A DNA stretch of 14,186 bases, from NCBI GenBank assembly GCA_958443265.1, contig CAUCKA010000033.1:1-14186 (forward strand). Reading direction: 5' to 3'. The notes under the pieces were generated by a model that ran no database searches, was not told the DNA's origin, and saw only the letters and a list, made by a program, of their open reading frames with translations. The DNA comes from an uncultured Collinsella sp. Its GTDB lineage: Bacteria > Actinomycetota > Coriobacteriia > Coriobacteriales > Coriobacteriaceae. A program made the position numbers and the translations under genes. Numbering within the stretch: position 1 is the first letter of the stretch; every line of letters starts with the position of its first letter. This document shows, in pieces, positions 1 to 6,695 of this stretch.

Positions 1-1
1 C

Positions 2-1720
2 GCCGTCCAGAGTCAGGTCAACGAGACCTTTACCGAAACCATTACGAGCATCGGTCTTAAAACCGTGTCCAGCCTGCTCGACTATATGAGCACCGACCAG
101 GTGAGCAACTTTATCGCCAATCTGTCCTCTACGCTGGGCGATTCGGTCCAGGACCTGCAGGACATTCAGACCAGCGCAACGTCGCTGGCGGGCGTTTTGA
201 GCTCCACGTCCGATTCGCTGACGTCGGCGGGCGGTATGCTCAAGCAGACGGGCACTGTTGATGAGTCGACGAAGCAGCTGATGGAGCACGCAAAGAACGG
301 TGTGAGCGATTCCGAGGAAGCGCTCAAGGCAGCCAACGACGCCATCAACACCGCGATCGACGGAAGCGCGGGCTCATTCGACAACGTGTCTACCGAGCTT
401 GCGAAGGCGTTTGACGCCGCGAACCAGCATGTCGACGTTACGGTGACCCAGCTCAACAAAGCCGCGTCGGCACTCGAATCGCGTGCCAACGATATCGATG
501 ACGTGGCTAACCAGCTTCGCAGTTTTGCCGAGCAGGTGAGTGACGAAAAGCTCCAGGACAGTCTTAAGTCTGTGGCGACATCGCTGGGCAGGATCGCGAC
601 GGAGCATCGCAACAACGCCAAGGACCTGAAAGCAACCGCAAAGTCCCTCTCGGACAGCATGGCAGAGGTTAACAAGTCGCGTGCCGAGGTCGATCAGGCA
701 ATCGCGGATGCTAAGGCTGGTATCTCGGGCGCCAAGACTGACTACGACTCTACGTTTTCGGTCAAGGCCAAAGAACTCAAGAAGACTATTTCGGGCGTTT
801 TGGATTCGCTCAACGGTATCTCGGGCGATCTGGATAGTGCCGTAGACGGTCTGACCGACGCATCCGGTTCGCTGGCAAAGGGTCTCTCCAAGGCTGCAAA
901 GCTGGTCAACAAAGCTTCCGATCAGCTGGGTGAGGCGTCGGACAAGATTAGCGCTTTCAAGGACGAGCTCGACGGTGCCCTTATGTCGGACGATCTGGCC
1001 ACGATCAAGACGATGATCGGTAATGATCCCGAGGGTTTGGCCGTGTCGCTTTCCGGCCCCGTCGAGCTCGACCGCAAGCCGGTCTATCCGATCCGCAATT
1101 ACGGTTCGGCCATGGCGCCGTTCTACACGATTTTGTCGCTGTGGGTCGGCTCGATTGTTCTGGCGGCCATGATGAAGGTCTCGGTTGACGATGAGCTCAT
1201 CAACGAACTCATCCCCGTGCGCCTGCACGAGATCTACCTGGGCCGTTATCTGTTCTTTGGCGGTCTGGCCTTGCTGCAGGCAACGCTCGTGTGCGCAGGC
1301 GACATTCTGTTCTTTGGCATCCAGTGCGACAACCCCCTGCAGTTTGTGCTTGCCGGCTGGGTCGCGAGCCTCGTGTTCTCCAATATCGTCTACACGCTTA
1401 CGGTATCGTTTGGAGATATCGGCAAGGCCCTCGCCGTCGTGCTGCTGGTCATGCAGGTCGGCGGTTCGGGCGGTACGTTCCCCATCGAGATGACCGGTCC
1501 CGTGTTCCAGGCGATCTATCCGTTCCTGCCGTTTACCCACGGCATCAACGCCATGCACGCCGCCATGGCCGGTGCCTACCATATGGAGTACTGGATTGAG
1601 CTGGGTATTCTGGCGAGCTACCTGATTCCGTCGCTGGCCCTGGGCGTCGTCTTCCGCCGCCCGGTTATCAAAGCCAACGACTGGATCATCGAAAAGCTGG
1701 AATCAACCAAATTAATTTAG
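2..1720 (+). CDS. YhgE/Pip-type membrane protein, C-terminal part (5' end outside window)
   Basis: The reading frame is open from base 2 to a TAG at 1718-1720, so the N-terminus (with the first membrane segment expected in this family) lies outside the window. About 350 residues of low-complexity, helix-prone sequence rich in Ser, Ala, Asp and Lys come first, with repeated 'LxxxSxxL'-like spacing (for example KSLSDSM, GLSKAAKLVNKASDQLGEASDKI), which suggests a long coiled coil outside the membrane. It ends in a polytopic block starting at FYTILSLWVGSIVLAAMM, followed by about five hydrophobic segments and a short charged tail. This plan fits YhgE/Pip proteins, which carry an ABC-2-type membrane domain. 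Family members include phage-infection protein and the EsaA-like type VII secretion accessory protein; nothing visible here assigns either role. A specific substrate or partner cannot be named. Confidence 0.82.
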   Translation, partial: AVQSQVNETFTETITSIGLKTVSSLLDYMSTDQVSNFIANLSSTLGDSVQDLQDIQTSATSLAGVLSSTSDSLTSAGGMLKQTGTVDESTKQLMEHAKNGVSDSEEALKAANDAINTAIDGSAGSFDNVSTELAKAFDAANQHVDVTVTQLNKAASALESRANDIDDVANQLRSFAEQVSDEKLQDSLKSVATSLGRIATEHRNNAKDLKATAKSLSDSMAEVNKSRAEVDQAIADAKAGISGAKTDYDSTFSVKAKELKKTISGVLDSLNGISGDLDSAVDGLTDASGSLAKGLSKAAKLVNKASDQLGEASDKISAFKDELDGALMSDDLATIKTMIGNDPEGLAVSLSGPVELDRKPVYPIRNYGSAMAPFYTILSLWVGSIVLAAMMKVSVDDELINELIPVRLHEIYLGRYLFFGGLALLQATLVCAGDILFFGIQCDNPLQFVLAGWVASLVFSNIVYTLTVSFGDIGKALAVVLLVMQVGGSGGTFPIEMTGPVFQAIYPFLPFTHGINAMHAAMAGAYHMEYWIELGILASYLIPSLALGVVFRRPVIKANDWIIEKLESTKLI

Positions 1721-1782
1721 CGCGGCAATGTGGCGTTGACGGAACATCGAGGCCTTCCGGCTCGACGCTTTAGTTGAGTGAA

Positions 1783-1812
1783 TTGCACGGGCTGCTTGGT
1801 TATTGCTACAGT
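1783..1812 (+). promoter_or_regulatory. Candidate sigma-70-type promoter
   Basis: TTGCAC at 1783-1788 and TACAGT at 1807-1812 are separated by 18 bases. The predicted start of transcription falls in or just before the hairpin at 1816-1852, so a transcript would open with that terminator-like structure. Prediction from sequence alone; the -10 is imperfect. Confidence 0.35.
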
Positions 1813-1815
1813 AGC

Positions 1816-1852
1816 GGGGCGTGCCGGGGGTCCGGCGCGTCCCGTTTTTATT
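1816..1852 (+). terminator. Rho-independent terminator-like hairpin
   Basis: A GC-rich stem (GGGGCGTGCCGGG paired with TCCGGCGCGTCCC, fully paired if G-U wobbles are allowed) is followed by GTTTTTATTT. It sits about 95 bases past the stop of the upstream membrane protein gene and about 70 bases before the exporter gene. It can end the upstream transcript or attenuate a transcript started at the candidate promoter just before it. Confidence 0.65.
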
Positions 1853-1920
1853 TGACCATGAGGCGGCACGCAGCCATACGCGTGCGGACACCACGCCCAG
1901 ATTGAGTGCGAGGATGTTCC

Positions 1921-2904
1921 ATGGCACAATACGCTGCCAACGAAATCGAAAACTTGCCCGATAGCCCAGTAGCCCGTGAGGATTTGGGCGCGGGCGGTAT
2001 TCCGAGGGGCGCTGGCGCACGCTCTCCGCTGTTCTGGAAGGCTCTGCTCCTTTCGGTGGCGGTCATCTGGGGCTACTCCTTTACCACTATGAAGGACGCA
2101 CTCGGCACCATTCCGGTGTTCGCGCTGCTCTATGTACGTTTTCTGCCCGCAGCGTTGGTCATGTTTGCCGTCTTCCACAAGCGCATCATCGCGCACCTCA
2201 ACGCTCGCAACCTGATCGTTGGCCTGAGTATGGGCGTGCTCATGTGGGCGGCCTATGCGCTGCAGACGGTCGGTCTGGCACATACTACGGCGGGCAAGAA
2301 TGCTTTTTTGACGGGCACGTATTGCATCCTTGTGCCGTTCGCGAGCTATTTCCTGAGCGGCGAAAAGCTCACGCGCTACAACTTGGGTGCCGCGCTGCTG
2401 TGCCTAGCGGGTATTGGCCTCGTCGCACTCGATAGCGTTGAATTCAACATTGGTGACGTCATTACGCTGGCGGGTGCGGCCTTTTTCGCCATCCAGATGG
2501 CGGTGACTGCCAAGTACGGTCGCAAAATGGACATCAACGTCATCACGTTTTGGATGTTTGTGGGCAACGGCGTGCTGAGCCTGGCAACGTCGCTGCTATT
2601 CGAGACCCAAGCGCCTCTGTCCGTGTGGACGCCGAGCTTTATCAGTGCGATGGCGTTTCTCTCGGTGGGCTGCACATGCGCGGCTCTGCTCATCCAAAAC
2701 GTCGGCCTGGCGCATGTCCCGGCCTCGACGGGCTCGCTGCTCCTTTCGATGGAGTCGCCTTCGGGTGTGCTGTTCTCGGTGCTGCTGATGGGGGAGGCGC
2801 TCACCTCGCGCCTGCTCGCCGGCTTCGCGCTCATCTTCCTGTCGATTATCTTGAGCGAGACTCACTTCGATTTTTTGCGTCGAAAGCCGCGCCCGCAATT
2901 GTAA
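1921..2904 (+). CDS. EamA/DMT-superfamily metabolite exporter
   Basis: The protein has 327 residues. After a polar N-terminal stretch of about 37 residues it alternates hydrophobic segments with short loops, giving about ten membrane helices in two similar halves, as in drug/metabolite transporters with two EamA domains. Family-like signatures include an ALLLSVAVIWGYSFTTMKDAL opening helix, LYVRFLPAALVM, GLSMGVLMWAAYALQTVGL, and in the second half IQNVGLAHVPASTGSLLLSM and FSVLLMGEALTSRLLAGFAL. ATG 1921 was chosen because GAGGA at 1909-1913 lies seven bases upstream; a GTG at 1906 in the same frame would add five residues without an SD. It is a single-gene unit with terminator-like hairpins on both sides. 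The substrate cannot be read from sequence; family members export amino acids or other small metabolites. Confidence 0.88.
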   Translation: MAQYAANEIENLPDSPVAREDLGAGGIPRGAGARSPLFWKALLLSVAVIWGYSFTTMKDALGTIPVFALLYVRFLPAALVMFAVFHKRIIAHLNARNLIVGLSMGVLMWAAYALQTVGLAHTTAGKNAFLTGTYCILVPFASYFLSGEKLTRYNLGAALLCLAGIGLVALDSVEFNIGDVITLAGAAFFAIQMAVTAKYGRKMDINVITFWMFVGNGVLSLATSLLFETQAPLSVWTPSFISAMAFLSVGCTCAALLIQNVGLAHVPASTGSLLLSMESPSGVLFSVLLMGEALTSRLLAGFALIFLSIILSETHFDFLRRKPRPQL

Positions 2905-2916
2905 ACAACTTGTTGC

Positions 2917-2942
2917 GCCGCCCTCCCGGGGCGGCATTTTTT
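2917..2942 (+). terminator. Rho-independent terminator of the EamA exporter gene
   Basis: A seven-base-pair GC stem (GCCGCCC / GGGCGGC, loop of five) is followed by ATTTTTT, starting 12 bases after the exporter stop codon. This is a textbook intrinsic terminator. Confidence 0.85.
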
Positions 2943-2968
2943 ATGCCTCGCCCTTAAAGTAGTACCTT

Positions 2969-2990
2969 GCACTTTACGCTATCAAAGTGC
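2969..2990 (+). promoter_or_regulatory. Inverted repeat GCACTTT-N8-AAAGTGC before the amidohydrolase gene
   Basis: Two perfect seven-base half-sites are separated by eight bases, 31 bases before the amidohydrolase start. The size and spacing resemble a dimeric repressor operator. A TTGCAC at 2967-2972 overlaps the left half-site and could be a -35 element, although no good -10 follows at 17 bases. A small RNA hairpin is the alternative reading. Confidence 0.35.
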
Positions 2991-3020
2991 TTGCTGCAAA
3001 AACGATACTGGAGGGCATCT

Positions 3021-4319
3021 ATGGCACCAGCTTTGTCCGATCTTCAACCGCAATCAGCGCCCAAGGCCACCGCAGCGGCGCAGACCGCTATCGGTGACGG
3101 TCTCGTTGCAGAAGCTCAGGCTTTTGCAGACGAGCTCGCTGCGTGGCGACACGATCTCCACCAGATGCCCGAGCTGGGTAATAGCCTCCCACAGACCTCT
3201 GCGTATATCCAAGCGCGCCTGACTGAGATGGACATCCCATTTGCCACGCTCGTTGATGGTTCCTGCGTTGTGGGCCTTGTCGGCGCCGGTGCCGCTGCGG
3301 CCCAAGGCAATGGCGTCTGCACGGACGAGCAGGCCGGTACGGTCATCATGCTTCGTGGCGACATGGACGCCCTGCCCGTTGCCGAGGAATCCGGCGAGCC
3401 CTTTGCATCCACCAACGGCTGCATGCACGCTTGCGGTCACGATATGCACGCGACGGCGCTGCTTGGTGCGGCGCGCCTGCTCAAGGCCCGCGAGTCCGCG
3501 CTTGTTGATGCCAACGCCACGGTTAAGCTGCTGTTCCAGCCGGGCGAGGAAACCTTTGAGGGTGCCCGCGCCGCCATCGCCGACGGTCTGCTGCAGAACC
3601 CGCGCCCCCAGGTCGCCTTTGCCATGCATGTCAATAGCCAGTCGCCGCTTGGCCTGGTGCTCTACGGCAGCCCGGCGCTCTCGGGCGTGTACGGTTTTCG
3701 CATCACGCTTCAGGGCAAGGGCGGCCATGGCTCGAGCCCCGAGATCTGCATCGACCCCATCACGGCCGGCGTCCATGTGCATCTGGCGCTTCAGGAGCTC
3801 ATCTCCCGCGAGGTGCCGGCGGCCAAGGAGGTCGCGCTTACCGTTGGCAAGTTCGCCGGCGGTCAGGCCGCAAATGTCATCCCCGACACTTGTGTGCTCG
3901 AGGGAACGCTGCGTGGCTTCGACGTCGAGCTCATGGAGCGCCTCAAGACCCGCATCGCGGAGGTCGTCAAAGGCGTTGCCACGACCTATCGTACGCCGGC
4001 GACTATTGAGACGCTCTCGGATGTTCCCCCGCTCGTACTCGACGACGGCATGACGCAGGCGTCGCTTGGCTACGTGGGCGCGGTGCTGCCCAAGTCCGCC
4101 TTCCTGCCGCTGTTCCACGCCATGGCGAGCGAGGACTTCGCGTTGATCTCGAGCGAGATCCCGAGCGCGTACTTTACCGTGGGCGCCGCTGTGACTGATA
4201 CGGACGAGCATTTTGCTCAGCACCATCCCAAGGCGCGCTTTAACGATGCCGAGCTGCCGCTCGGTGCCGCAGCCTATACCGCCGTCGCTTTGGGCTACAT
4301 CGCCGACCACAAGGAGTAA
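3021..4319 (+). CDS. M20D-family metallo-amidohydrolase (N-acyl-amino-acid / hippurate hydrolase type)
   Basis: The protein has 432 residues and hydrolyses an N-acyl or peptide-like amide bond in the cytosol; no signal peptide is seen. Motifs in M20D order: LRGDMDALPV (111-120), HACGHDMHA (136-144, giving the Cys and His metal ligands), FQPGEETFEGA (172-182, with the catalytic Glu), MHVN (202-205), the lid-domain motif GKGGHGSSPE (232-241), and near the C-terminus FHAMASEDFA and HHPKARFNDAEL. ATG 3021 was chosen because GGAGG lies just upstream with good spacing; a longer frame starting at 2967 has no SD. The first 25 or so residues are polar and outside the conserved domain. An MFS gene followed directly, six bases after its SD, so the pair probably once imported and hydrolysed the same acylated or aminobenzoyl-type substrate. 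The exact substrate is not determinable. Confidence 0.9.
   Translation: MAPALSDLQPQSAPKATAAAQTAIGDGLVAEAQAFADELAAWRHDLHQMPELGNSLPQTSAYIQARLTEMDIPFATLVDGSCVVGLVGAGAAAAQGNGVCTDEQAGTVIMLRGDMDALPVAEESGEPFASTNGCMHACGHDMHATALLGAARLLKARESALVDANATVKLLFQPGEETFEGARAAIADGLLQNPRPQVAFAMHVNSQSPLGLVLYGSPALSGVYGFRITLQGKGGHGSSPEICIDPITAGVHVHLALQELISREVPAAKEVALTVGKFAGGQAANVIPDTCVLEGTLRGFDVELMERLKTRIAEVVKGVATTYRTPATIETLSDVPPLVLDDGMTQASLGYVGAVLPKSAFLPLFHAMASEDFALISSEIPSAYFTVGAAVTDTDEHFAQHHPKARFNDAELPLGAAAYTAVALGYIADHKE
4311..4316 (+). promoter_or_regulatory. Shine-Dalgarno AAGGAG pointing at an ATA codon
   Basis: AAGGAG overlaps the last codons of the amidohydrolase gene and is six bases before ATA at 4323-4325. 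A start codon belongs exactly there, so ATA is best read as a mutated ATG of the following transporter gene. Confidence 0.6.
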
Positions 4320-4322
4320 TCC

Positions 4323-4820
4323 ATACCCCAGCAGCATAAATGCTTCCCCGGTTGGCTCGTCGTGGCCTCCGGCTTTGTCGTCAGGGCCACGGTCGTTATC
4401 GCCAAGATTTCGCTCGGTGCCATCTACGACCGCTTTGGCCTGCGCTTTGGCAATATCCTTGGCTCCGTTGCGTGCATTGTCGCCTGCGTGGCGCTGTGCT
4501 TCCCGACGACGGACCTCGGTCCTATTGTCGCCGCGGTGAGCTTTGGTATCGGAACGTGCATGGGCACCATCACGCCCACCATTGCCGCGTCAAAGCAGTT
4601 TGGCATGGCCGACCTCGGCAAGGTCACGGGCACCATTACCTCGCTCGAGATGGCCGGCGGCACCGTGGGCGCCATTGTCTCGGGCGTGCTGTTCGATGCC
4701 ACGGGCTCCTTTGCGAGCGCCTGGATTGTGTGCCTGGCGTGCTCCGTGGTCATGCTTGTGTTCCTGCTAGCATCCGAGCCTATCGCCGCCAAGCTGCGCG
4801 CGAGCGTCGCGGGGGAGTAG
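4323..4820 (+). pseudogene. MFS transporter remnant: lost start codon and large internal deletion
   Basis: From ATA 4323 the frame reads PQQHKCFPGWLVVASGFVV, which looks like the N-terminus and first helix of an oxalate/formate-antiporter-like MFS protein. It then jumps directly into RATVVIAKISLGAIYDRFG, which is typical of helix 8 and the following loop in the second half of the fold. The C-terminal five or so helices follow intact (SVACIVACVALCF, AAVSFGIGTCMGTITPTIAA, GGTVGAIVSGVLFDATGSF, LACSVVMLVFLLASEP) to a TAG at 4818-4820. Only about 165 codons remain of the roughly 400 usual for the family, so about 230 are missing from the middle in frame. GTG 4362 could start a 152-residue half-transporter but has no SD. 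A functional half-size protein is unlikely. Its former partner is the amidohydrolase immediately upstream. Confidence 0.75.
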
Positions 4821-4855
4821 ACGTCCGTCGCTCTTTTCTGTTCGCCCCGTTCTGT

Positions 4856-4919
4856 CCGTGGCTGCCCTGGAAGCCGAATGGATGCTCGTACCATCATTCG
4901 GCTTCCAGGGCGGCCACGG
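4856..4919. repeat. Long hairpin a (25-bp arms)
   Basis: Arms 4856-4880 and 4895-4919 pair over 25 positions, with a single T-G wobble, around a 14-base loop. No T-tract follows on either strand, so it is not a standard intrinsic terminator. First of three consecutive palindromes in the gap between the MFS remnant and hisS. Confidence 0.85.
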
Positions 4920-4929
4920 GCCTACGAAA

Positions 4930-4993
4930 TGATCCGTTTTCCTCCGTCCCTAACAGATCACGTGATCCGAAGGGGACGGAGGAAAACGGATCA
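4930..4993. repeat. Long hairpin b (21-bp perfect arms, palindromic loop)
   Basis: Arms 4930-4950 and 4973-4993 are perfect 21-base complements, opening TGATCCGTTTTCC. The 22-base loop holds its own 12-base palindrome GATCACGTGATC (4956-4967). No T-tract follows the stem. The arm sequence has the look of a dispersed repeat, which cannot be confirmed inside this window because no second copy is present. Confidence 0.85.
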
Positions 4994-4996
4994 CAA

Positions 4997-5062
4997 ACAG
5001 CGGCGGCGCGTCTGGCCGAACGAGCCCCCATACCCTCGTTCGGTCAGACGCGCCGCCGCTGT
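4997..5062. repeat. Long hairpin c (27-bp arms) just upstream of the hisS promoter
   Basis: Arms 4997-5023 and 5036-5062 pair over 27 positions with one G-T wobble around the loop GCCCCCATACCC. Its right arm ends 14 bases before the TATAAT of the hisS promoter and covers the expected -35 position, so extrusion or protein binding here could affect hisS transcription. Confidence 0.85.
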
Positions 5063-5076
5063 ATGTGTTTGTGCCG

Positions 5077-5082
5077 TATAAT
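5077..5082 (+). promoter_or_regulatory. hisS: Consensus -10 element of the hisS promoter
   Basis: A perfect TATAAT lies 42 bases before the hisS start. The expected -35 position falls inside the right arm of hairpin c and has no TTGACA-like match. The implied leader is about 35 bases, too short for a T-box. Confidence 0.5.
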
Positions 5083-5124
5083 GACCGTTACCTATGACGC
5101 GATACAAAAGAAAGGTGTTTGCCC

Positions 5125-6438
5125 ATGCAGGCACAGAAGGCGGAGGGAACCCGCGACCTTATCGGCGCCGAGATGCGCGCCTGGCAAAAGATGCAGCAGA
5201 TTGCGGCCGGCGTGTTCGAGCCGTTTGGTTTTAAGCCCATCGAGACGCCCGCCATCGAGCAGGTGGACGTGTTTGTCCACGGTATCGGCCAGTCGACCGA
5301 CGTCGTGCGCAAGGAGATGTTCCGCGTGTTTAGCGGCGCCAACCTGGAGCGCTTCTTTACCGAGGGTACCGATACCAAGCTCAAGCCCAAGCAGCGCCTG
5401 GCGCTTCGCCCCGAGGGCACGGCCGGTGTGGTGCGCGCCGTCGTGGAGAACAACCTGGTGCCCCAGGGCTCCACGCCGTTTAAGGCCTACTATGCCGAGG
5501 CCATGTTCCGCGGCGAGCGTCCCCAGAAGGGTCGTCTGCGTCAGTTCCACCAGGTGGGCATCGAGTGGCTCGGCGCTCCCGATCCGGCTGCCGACGCCGA
5601 GTGCATTATCATGCTCATGGAGTTCTACAAGCGCCTGGGCTTCGATCTTTCCAAGCTCCGTCTGCTTATTAACTCGATGGGCGATGCACAGTGCCGTCCG
5701 GCATATCGCGAGCAGGTCAAGCAGTTTATCCTCGATCACGCCGATGAGATGTGCGACGAGTGCCGCGAGCGCGCCGAGCTTAACCCGCTGCGCGCCTTCG
5801 ACTGCAAGAACGACCACTGCCGCGAGATCATGGCCGACGCCCCGCTGATGGGCGACAACCTGTGCGATGAGTGCCGCGAGCACTACGAGCAGGTCAAGCG
5901 CTATCTGGACGTCGCCGGTATCGAGTACGTCGAGGATCCCACCCTGGTGCGCGGCCTGGACTACTACACCCGTACCGTCTTTGAGGTCGAGGCCCCTGGC
6001 GCCGGCGTCGGCTCCATCGGTGGCGGCGGCCGCTACGATGGCCTGGTCGAGCTCGAGGGCGGCAAGCCCACGGCCGGCGTCGGCTTCGCCGTCGGTTTTG
6101 AGCGCGCCCTGCTGGCCCTGCAGGCCTTTGGCAGCGACCTGGGCGCCGATGAGACCCCGTGTGTCTACGTCGCCAACGCCGGCAAGGAGTTGCGCCAGAA
6201 CGTCTTTGCCATTACGCAGGAGCTTCGCGCCGCAGGTATCGTGACCGAGGCAGACTATCAGGGTCGTTCGCTTAAGGCTCAGTTTAAGCAGGCCGACAAG
6301 GTGGGCGCTAAGCTCATTTTGGTCTTGGGCGGCGACGAGCTTGCCGCCGGCAAGGTCAAGGTGCGCGACATGGAGAGCCATGACGAGGTTCTCGTCGATC
6401 TGGCCAACGTCGTCGAGGCGGTTCGCGAGCGCCTGTAG
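5125..6438 (+). CDS. hisS: Histidyl-tRNA synthetase
   Basis: The protein has 437 residues, normal for bacterial HisRS. It charges tRNA-His with histidine in the cytosol using ATP. Class II motifs: motif 1 around GFKPIETPAIEQVDVF (35-50), LRPEGTA (94-100), motif 2 with FRGERPQKGRLRQFHQ (128-143), the HisRS-specific RGLDYYTRT (276-284), and motif 3 GVGFAVGFERALLAL, followed by an anticodon-binding domain of about 100 residues. The insertion region carries three cysteine pairs (C210/C213, C227/C232, C247/C250), an arrangement found in many HisRS from Gram-positive lineages and possibly metal binding. ATG 5125 has AAAGGTG seven bases upstream; an in-frame TTG two codons earlier is too close to that SD. 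It has its own -10 and terminator, so it is probably monocistronic. Confidence 0.97.
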   Translation: MQAQKAEGTRDLIGAEMRAWQKMQQIAAGVFEPFGFKPIETPAIEQVDVFVHGIGQSTDVVRKEMFRVFSGANLERFFTEGTDTKLKPKQRLALRPEGTAGVVRAVVENNLVPQGSTPFKAYYAEAMFRGERPQKGRLRQFHQVGIEWLGAPDPAADAECIIMLMEFYKRLGFDLSKLRLLINSMGDAQCRPAYREQVKQFILDHADEMCDECRERAELNPLRAFDCKNDHCREIMADAPLMGDNLCDECREHYEQVKRYLDVAGIEYVEDPTLVRGLDYYTRTVFEVEAPGAGVGSIGGGGRYDGLVELEGGKPTAGVGFAVGFERALLALQAFGSDLGADETPCVYVANAGKELRQNVFAITQELRAAGIVTEADYQGRSLKAQFKQADKVGAKLILVLGGDELAAGKVKVRDMESHDEVLVDLANVVEAVRERL

Positions 6439-6496
6439 CGCATCTTTTTGAGCTGCGGGCCTGCTAACGTGCCCTGCTCATGGAGAGCGATTGTTA

Positions 6497-6537
6497 CGGG
6501 GGTGTTTCGCTTTTATGCGGAATGCCCCCGTTTGTGT
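6497..6537 (+). terminator. Rho-independent terminator of hisS
   Basis: A 14-pair stem (CGGGGGTGTTTCGC with GCGGAATGCCCCCG, wobbles included) is followed by TTTGTGT, about 60 bases after the hisS stop. Confidence 0.75.
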
Positions 6538-6591
6538 ATGCCGTCCACCGAGAAATACGACCATTTAGAGCAAAAACCCTTGCAATGCAGA

Positions 6592-6651
6592 AAATACTTT
6601 TGTGTGGTAAAGCGCAATCAGTGTCGAAAGTATTTCGCAAGCGCCTATAAT
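6592..6651 (+). promoter_or_regulatory. ppc: ppc promoter region with paired AAATACTTT / AAAGTATTT sites
   Basis: TATAAT at 6646-6651 is a perfect -10, placed 45 bases before the proposed ppc start. No good -35 is present at 17 bases (GTCGAA). Instead, a nine-base inverted pair, AAATACTTT (6592-6600) and AAAGTATTT (6627-6635), sits with centres 35 bases apart, the right copy covering the -35/spacer region. This looks like a regulator-controlled promoter; the regulator is unknown. Confidence 0.5.
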
Positions 6652-6695
6652 GAATACCGCATGTTACGTGCATAGAAGGAGGAATGGGAGGAAAC

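Noticed and set aside
374..1582. Long open frame on the minus strand opposite the YhgE/Pip gene
   Set aside because: It mirrors a well-supported membrane protein frame; the translation is Arg/His-rich with no family features. High-GC codon use leaves the antisense frame open.
3054..4337. Minus-strand frame opposite the amidohydrolase
   Set aside because: Antisense shadow of a gene with full M20D motifs.
5062..5124. T-box leader for hisS
   Set aside because: The implied leader is about 35 bases and has no specifier loop or T-box sequence.
4340..5848. 502-codon plus-strand frame running from the MFS remnant through the hairpin region into hisS
   Set aside because: It crosses three palindromes and overlaps hisS out of frame; the translation is Arg/Ser/Pro-rich noise.
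5092..6381. Minus-strand frame opposite hisS
   Set aside because: Antisense shadow; no recognisable domain or SD.
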